A stretch of DNA of 64,000 nt from Cladopsammia gracilis (taxonomy: Eukaryota; Cnidaria; Anthozoa; Scleractinia; Dendrophylliidae). The notes beneath the pieces are model-generated. The model was not told the origin of the DNA. It did not search any database and worked only from the letters and a program-made list of their open reading frames with translations. The stretch is from assembly GCA_022457155.1 (NCBI GenBank), contig JAJGOT010000261.1, forward strand, positions 375,001 to 439,000. Reading direction: 5' to 3'. The position numbers were made by a program, and so were the translations under genes. Shown piece after piece: positions 60,687 through 64,000 of this stretch. Positions within the stretch are counted from its first letter, which is position 1. The number at the start of each line of letters is the position of its first letter.

Positions 60687-61325
60687 GTAATACACGCTCG
60701 CAGCCTTCCAATATCTACATGTAGCGTATTGAGATGGAAAATTTTACTTAAAGCCGGAGATAATCAGTTGGAGAATAGAAAGGTATTTATCGTCATCTTG
60801 GGCGACCATATCCTTAATTCACATAACCTATTTGATTGATGAGGGGATGATACTATAAGGAGAAAATTGCCGCTGATCACCATTAGGGATGAAGGGGTAA
60901 CAGACTGAAATTGACTGAGTTTTATTCAAGCCAAAAAACAAATAGTGGCCTCATCAATAACGAGTAAGGCAGCATCAATAGGAATGAGAATTCTTCCTAT
61001 TTTGGTCTTGCTAATATGTCCAGCCTGTCTCCTCAGTAAAATATCAAAAATAATAAGGATCTAGAAAGATCATTCAAAGCCATAAAATCATCACCTTTTA
61101 AGGACAACCAGTAAAATAAGAAAGGAAGATATATTATTTGCCTACACGGATAAAATTCCATCAGCTTTAAAAGGTGGCTTTTTTATCAAAAGTTTCCTTA
61201 AAATGATTGAAAAACAATTGGTAGTAACATCAGTTGCTGCTTGCCGGGCTGGCGCCGTGCAAGCATTATTTAGAACCGGTCTAAGAAGTTCTATGTGCCG
61301 AATTGAATTGATATTTTAAATAGTT

Positions 61326-61609
61326 AACAACTATTCACCGAAGTGGAGGTGGGTAGTGGTGGATATTTAACGAGCCGCGAAGCAGCGAGGTAAATATCCA
61401 CCACTACCCACCTACACTGAGGTGAATAGTTGTTTTAGTATATACTGAAACAGTGAGATGATATAACGAAAATGATGCTTTTAACTCATTTATTCCTGTC
61501 AACGATTACAATTTTTCGCGCGCAAATTGCTGGGAGGTGAATAGCACTTGCTATTCCGAGTTTCAGTAGCCAATCAATGCTATCCGATCCACTGTTTCAG
61601 TATATACTA
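61326..61609. mobile_element. Composite hairpin MITE in unit 4
   Basis: Same insertion at the same site as 47955-48239, with few differences. Confidence 0.85.
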
Positions 61610-63621
61610 ATTCCTGTTATCGCGTATTATAACCCTAATTTCATTCACGTTATAATCCCCCACCCACCATAAACCCTACTGGTTAAATTCCTTAGAAAGA
61701 ACCGTTTACAAGACTTGTTGGGATTTTACTAACAGTGATAGCTTGAATGTACCTTACTGGTTAATAAATGCGCCGTGCGTTCTGTTATAAAGCATCGAAT
61801 AATGCGATCAACTGGCGCGCAAATTATTTTTTAACAAAATTTGAATATTAATTTTTTAGTAGAAATTGAATGATAGATGGCAATAGAACACGTACTACGA
61901 ACCTCTGAGTTGATAATTTATCTATTTCACTCCAGTCCACAAAGTTTCTTTGAAAATTCAAATGCGATATTTTTTCGAAACCAGATTTTGCGCGTCTAAA
62001 AACAGACTATATAAAGCTGCATGTTTCACAATACAATGGAGCATTAGAAATACATACAATACGGATCCTAAAAGAATACGCACAGCCAGCGGTAACTACC
62101 CACGGAGACTGTTCAGTGTACCGCATTCTAAGGCTTTCAAATCATTGTTTCATTCGAATGTTTGATTTGAGTCAGTAGATTTTAAAGGACATATTCATGG
62201 AATATTTCTTTAAACGGCACGCCACTTTTTTAAAATCGTTTGATCCTTTTTAAATAATGAAACTATCTTGACAGAACAAAAAATGCTTTCATGATTGATA
62301 CATTTCTTTCCAAAGACTGCTTAAAAAGCCTTTTGCCTTTCAAAATAAGTCAAGCACGTGGCTGAACCTTTTTCCACAAAATGCCACCGAACACCATCAC
62401 ACACAGAAACACCCTTGATGGGTTATATTCCCATACTAAAAGCATAAAAATACAAAGACATAAGATCCAAACCGATATTTAAAAGTTTCATTTCGCTATT
62501 TGCGTGCTCCTTTCTTTGGCTGTGTAAAACCTGTCCAATGTGTCACAATGCTCCTATTGAAGTTAGTACATTTTTAAAATTAATTGTCATAAATATTGTT
62601 TTCACACGGCACTATTTGAGACACCTTGTCATCGTAGACCAGTACGTGAAAGCTTTTAGCTTTTTCTGTTGACAATTGGCTGTCAATTTGGTACTTAATT
62701 TAAAACACGCTTTTAAATAACTGCGTGACATTGAAATGTTTGCAGTGCGCATGCACGAGAAAGCTACCTGCGCCTTGTATTCATTCATTCATTCATTTTT
62801 GCCATTAACCACAAATACAACATCAGTATACAGAAATTTATAATACATTAAAGATAAAATACACTATTCTAACTAAATTATTTACAAAATCAAATGTTTA
62901 AAGTGGTAATGGCAAGGAAGCCTATATAGAAGCCGGGGACTTATATACTATAGGCTTCCTTGAACTATAGGGTAAACCATGCGAATAAAGGGTACTGAAT
63001 GCCGAAAATTTGGATTAATTTTTTTATAAAATAAAGAAAAGAATAGAAAAGAAGAGAAGCGAGAGAAAAAAAAAGAAAATGTGTGTAGCTCAACAAAGAG
63101 TATATTTAACTGATACGTATTCTATTGTCGAAGGGAATTGAAACAAGATTGAATGTAAGTTCCTTGTGTACAGAAGAAAAAAATGATGCGTTTATTCGTA
63201 AAATCATCGCGCTAAGAAGCGAACTGCGATATTACAACAAAGACTATTAAAAAAAAATTAATTTAAAATGTTTACAAGGTTTATCTATGGTGCTGGGCCT
63301 TACAATTTCAAATAAAATGAAAATGGAATTTACAAGTTGAATTTAAGACTAATGTATAATACTGCAATGGTTATAAATATAATACGTTCTAAAAACGCGT
63401 CATTTACAGGCCGTGAGCGTGAAGGCACATTGCAGGAAATAAACTCTTTTTTAAACGTTCGCTCTTACATTTAAAAAGCGATGGTCTACTGCTATAAAGA
63501 AAAGAGCGACCATGCGCGGATGCCCGAGTCATCGGGATAAGATGGCAAAGGCGCGATTTGGGCTCCTTGATCTTGTCGAATGTTTCGCGCACAGTGCTTC
63601 ACTGTGCGCTGGAAAGCATGC

Positions 63622-64000
63622 TAAAAAAAGCCTCTGGTTATGATAGGGTCAGCATTAGCGTGATCAAGGCCTGTCTACCGCACATTTTGCAAGTGATCAC
63701 ACAACTTTTTAGCAACTTTCTTATGTCGGGTTGTTTCCCCAAAGGACTGGAAGATAGGTGAGGTGGTGGCTCACTCTAAGGAGGGCGATCATGAAGAGCC
63801 TAGTAGCAACCGCCCGATCTTTCTATTGCCGGTCCTGTTAAAGGTTGTGCAGCGCATCGCCCACGAACAATTCGTCAGCTTCCTCACATCTAACAATAAC
63901 ATGTCCATTCATCAAAGCGGGAACAGACAGCTGCATTCCACAGAAACATTCGGAATTCTTTTCACCAACCATCTGTTGAGAGCGGTTGACGAGAAAAAGG
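63622..64000 (+). pseudogene. LINE reverse transcriptase relic, unit 4, cut by window end
   Basis: Homologue of 50250-50640; ends in NHLLRAVDEKK just before motif A. Confidence 0.75.

Larger units (their letters stand above)
56911..64000 (+). repeat. Tandem array unit 4, cut by the window end
   Basis: Matches unit 2 at a distance of about 13.37 kb, including the MITE insertion (61326-61609). Continues past the window inside the reverse transcriptase relic. Confidence 0.9.

Overview
The window looks like the nuclear genome of an anthozoan cnidarian, most likely a stony coral. It is AT-rich, its genes are split by GT-AG introns, it is crowded with short inverted-repeat elements and decayed LINE and Penelope-like retroelements, and it carries a voltage-gated sodium channel that differs from bilaterian channels at the selectivity filter and inactivation gate. 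The species assignment is inference; no marker gene settles it.

Region 1 (1-13,710, + strand) is the 3' part of a four-domain voltage-gated sodium channel gene. Sixteen exons can be read, from the domain I pore loop to the stop codon; domain I S1-S5 must lie upstream of base 1. Reading phase is continuous across every junction (about 1,288 residues). The filter reads Asp/Glu/Ala/Ala, the III-IV linker has MLL where vertebrate channels have IFM, domain II S4 has fewer positive charges than vertebrate channels, and one intron in domain IV is a textbook U12-type AT-AC intron. Several inverted-repeat elements sit in the introns.

Region 2 (13,711-30,586) is gene-poor and repeat-rich: a block-structured hexanucleotide array, a Penelope-like GIY-YIG relic with inverted flanking arms and a hammerhead-like motif, a LINE reverse-transcriptase 3' fragment, a broken C2H2 zinc-finger gene split by tRNA-derived SINE sequence, two adjacent copies of one DNA transposon (the larger carrying a 102-bp satellite array), an 18-bp minisatellite beside another inverted-repeat element, and a 200-bp tandem duplication split by a Penelope-like 3' end.

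Region 3 (30,587-32,338, + strand) holds one intact gene, a 567-residue protein with a mitochondrial-type leader and about eleven 38-residue helical repeats (OPR/FASTK-like), probably an RNA-binding factor acting in mitochondria. Its coding sequence lies in one exon behind a clear splice acceptor.

Region 4 (about 35,950-64,000) is a tandem array of four units of about 7.4 kb, of which unit 3 is truncated and unit 4 runs off the window. Units 1/3 and 2/4 resemble each other most, so a two-unit block appears to have been duplicated. Each complete unit carries one small secreted protein gene (signal peptide, Pro/Thr-rich stalk, four cysteines, C-terminal GRK) embedded in decayed retroelement pieces. 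The copy in unit 1 is frameshifted, those in units 2 and 4 are intact, unit 3 lost its copy by a 3-kb deletion, and a further truncated copy lies just upstream of unit 1. The genes do not form a pathway; the physical themes are the ion channel, a mitochondrial factor, and a recently amplified secreted-peptide locus.
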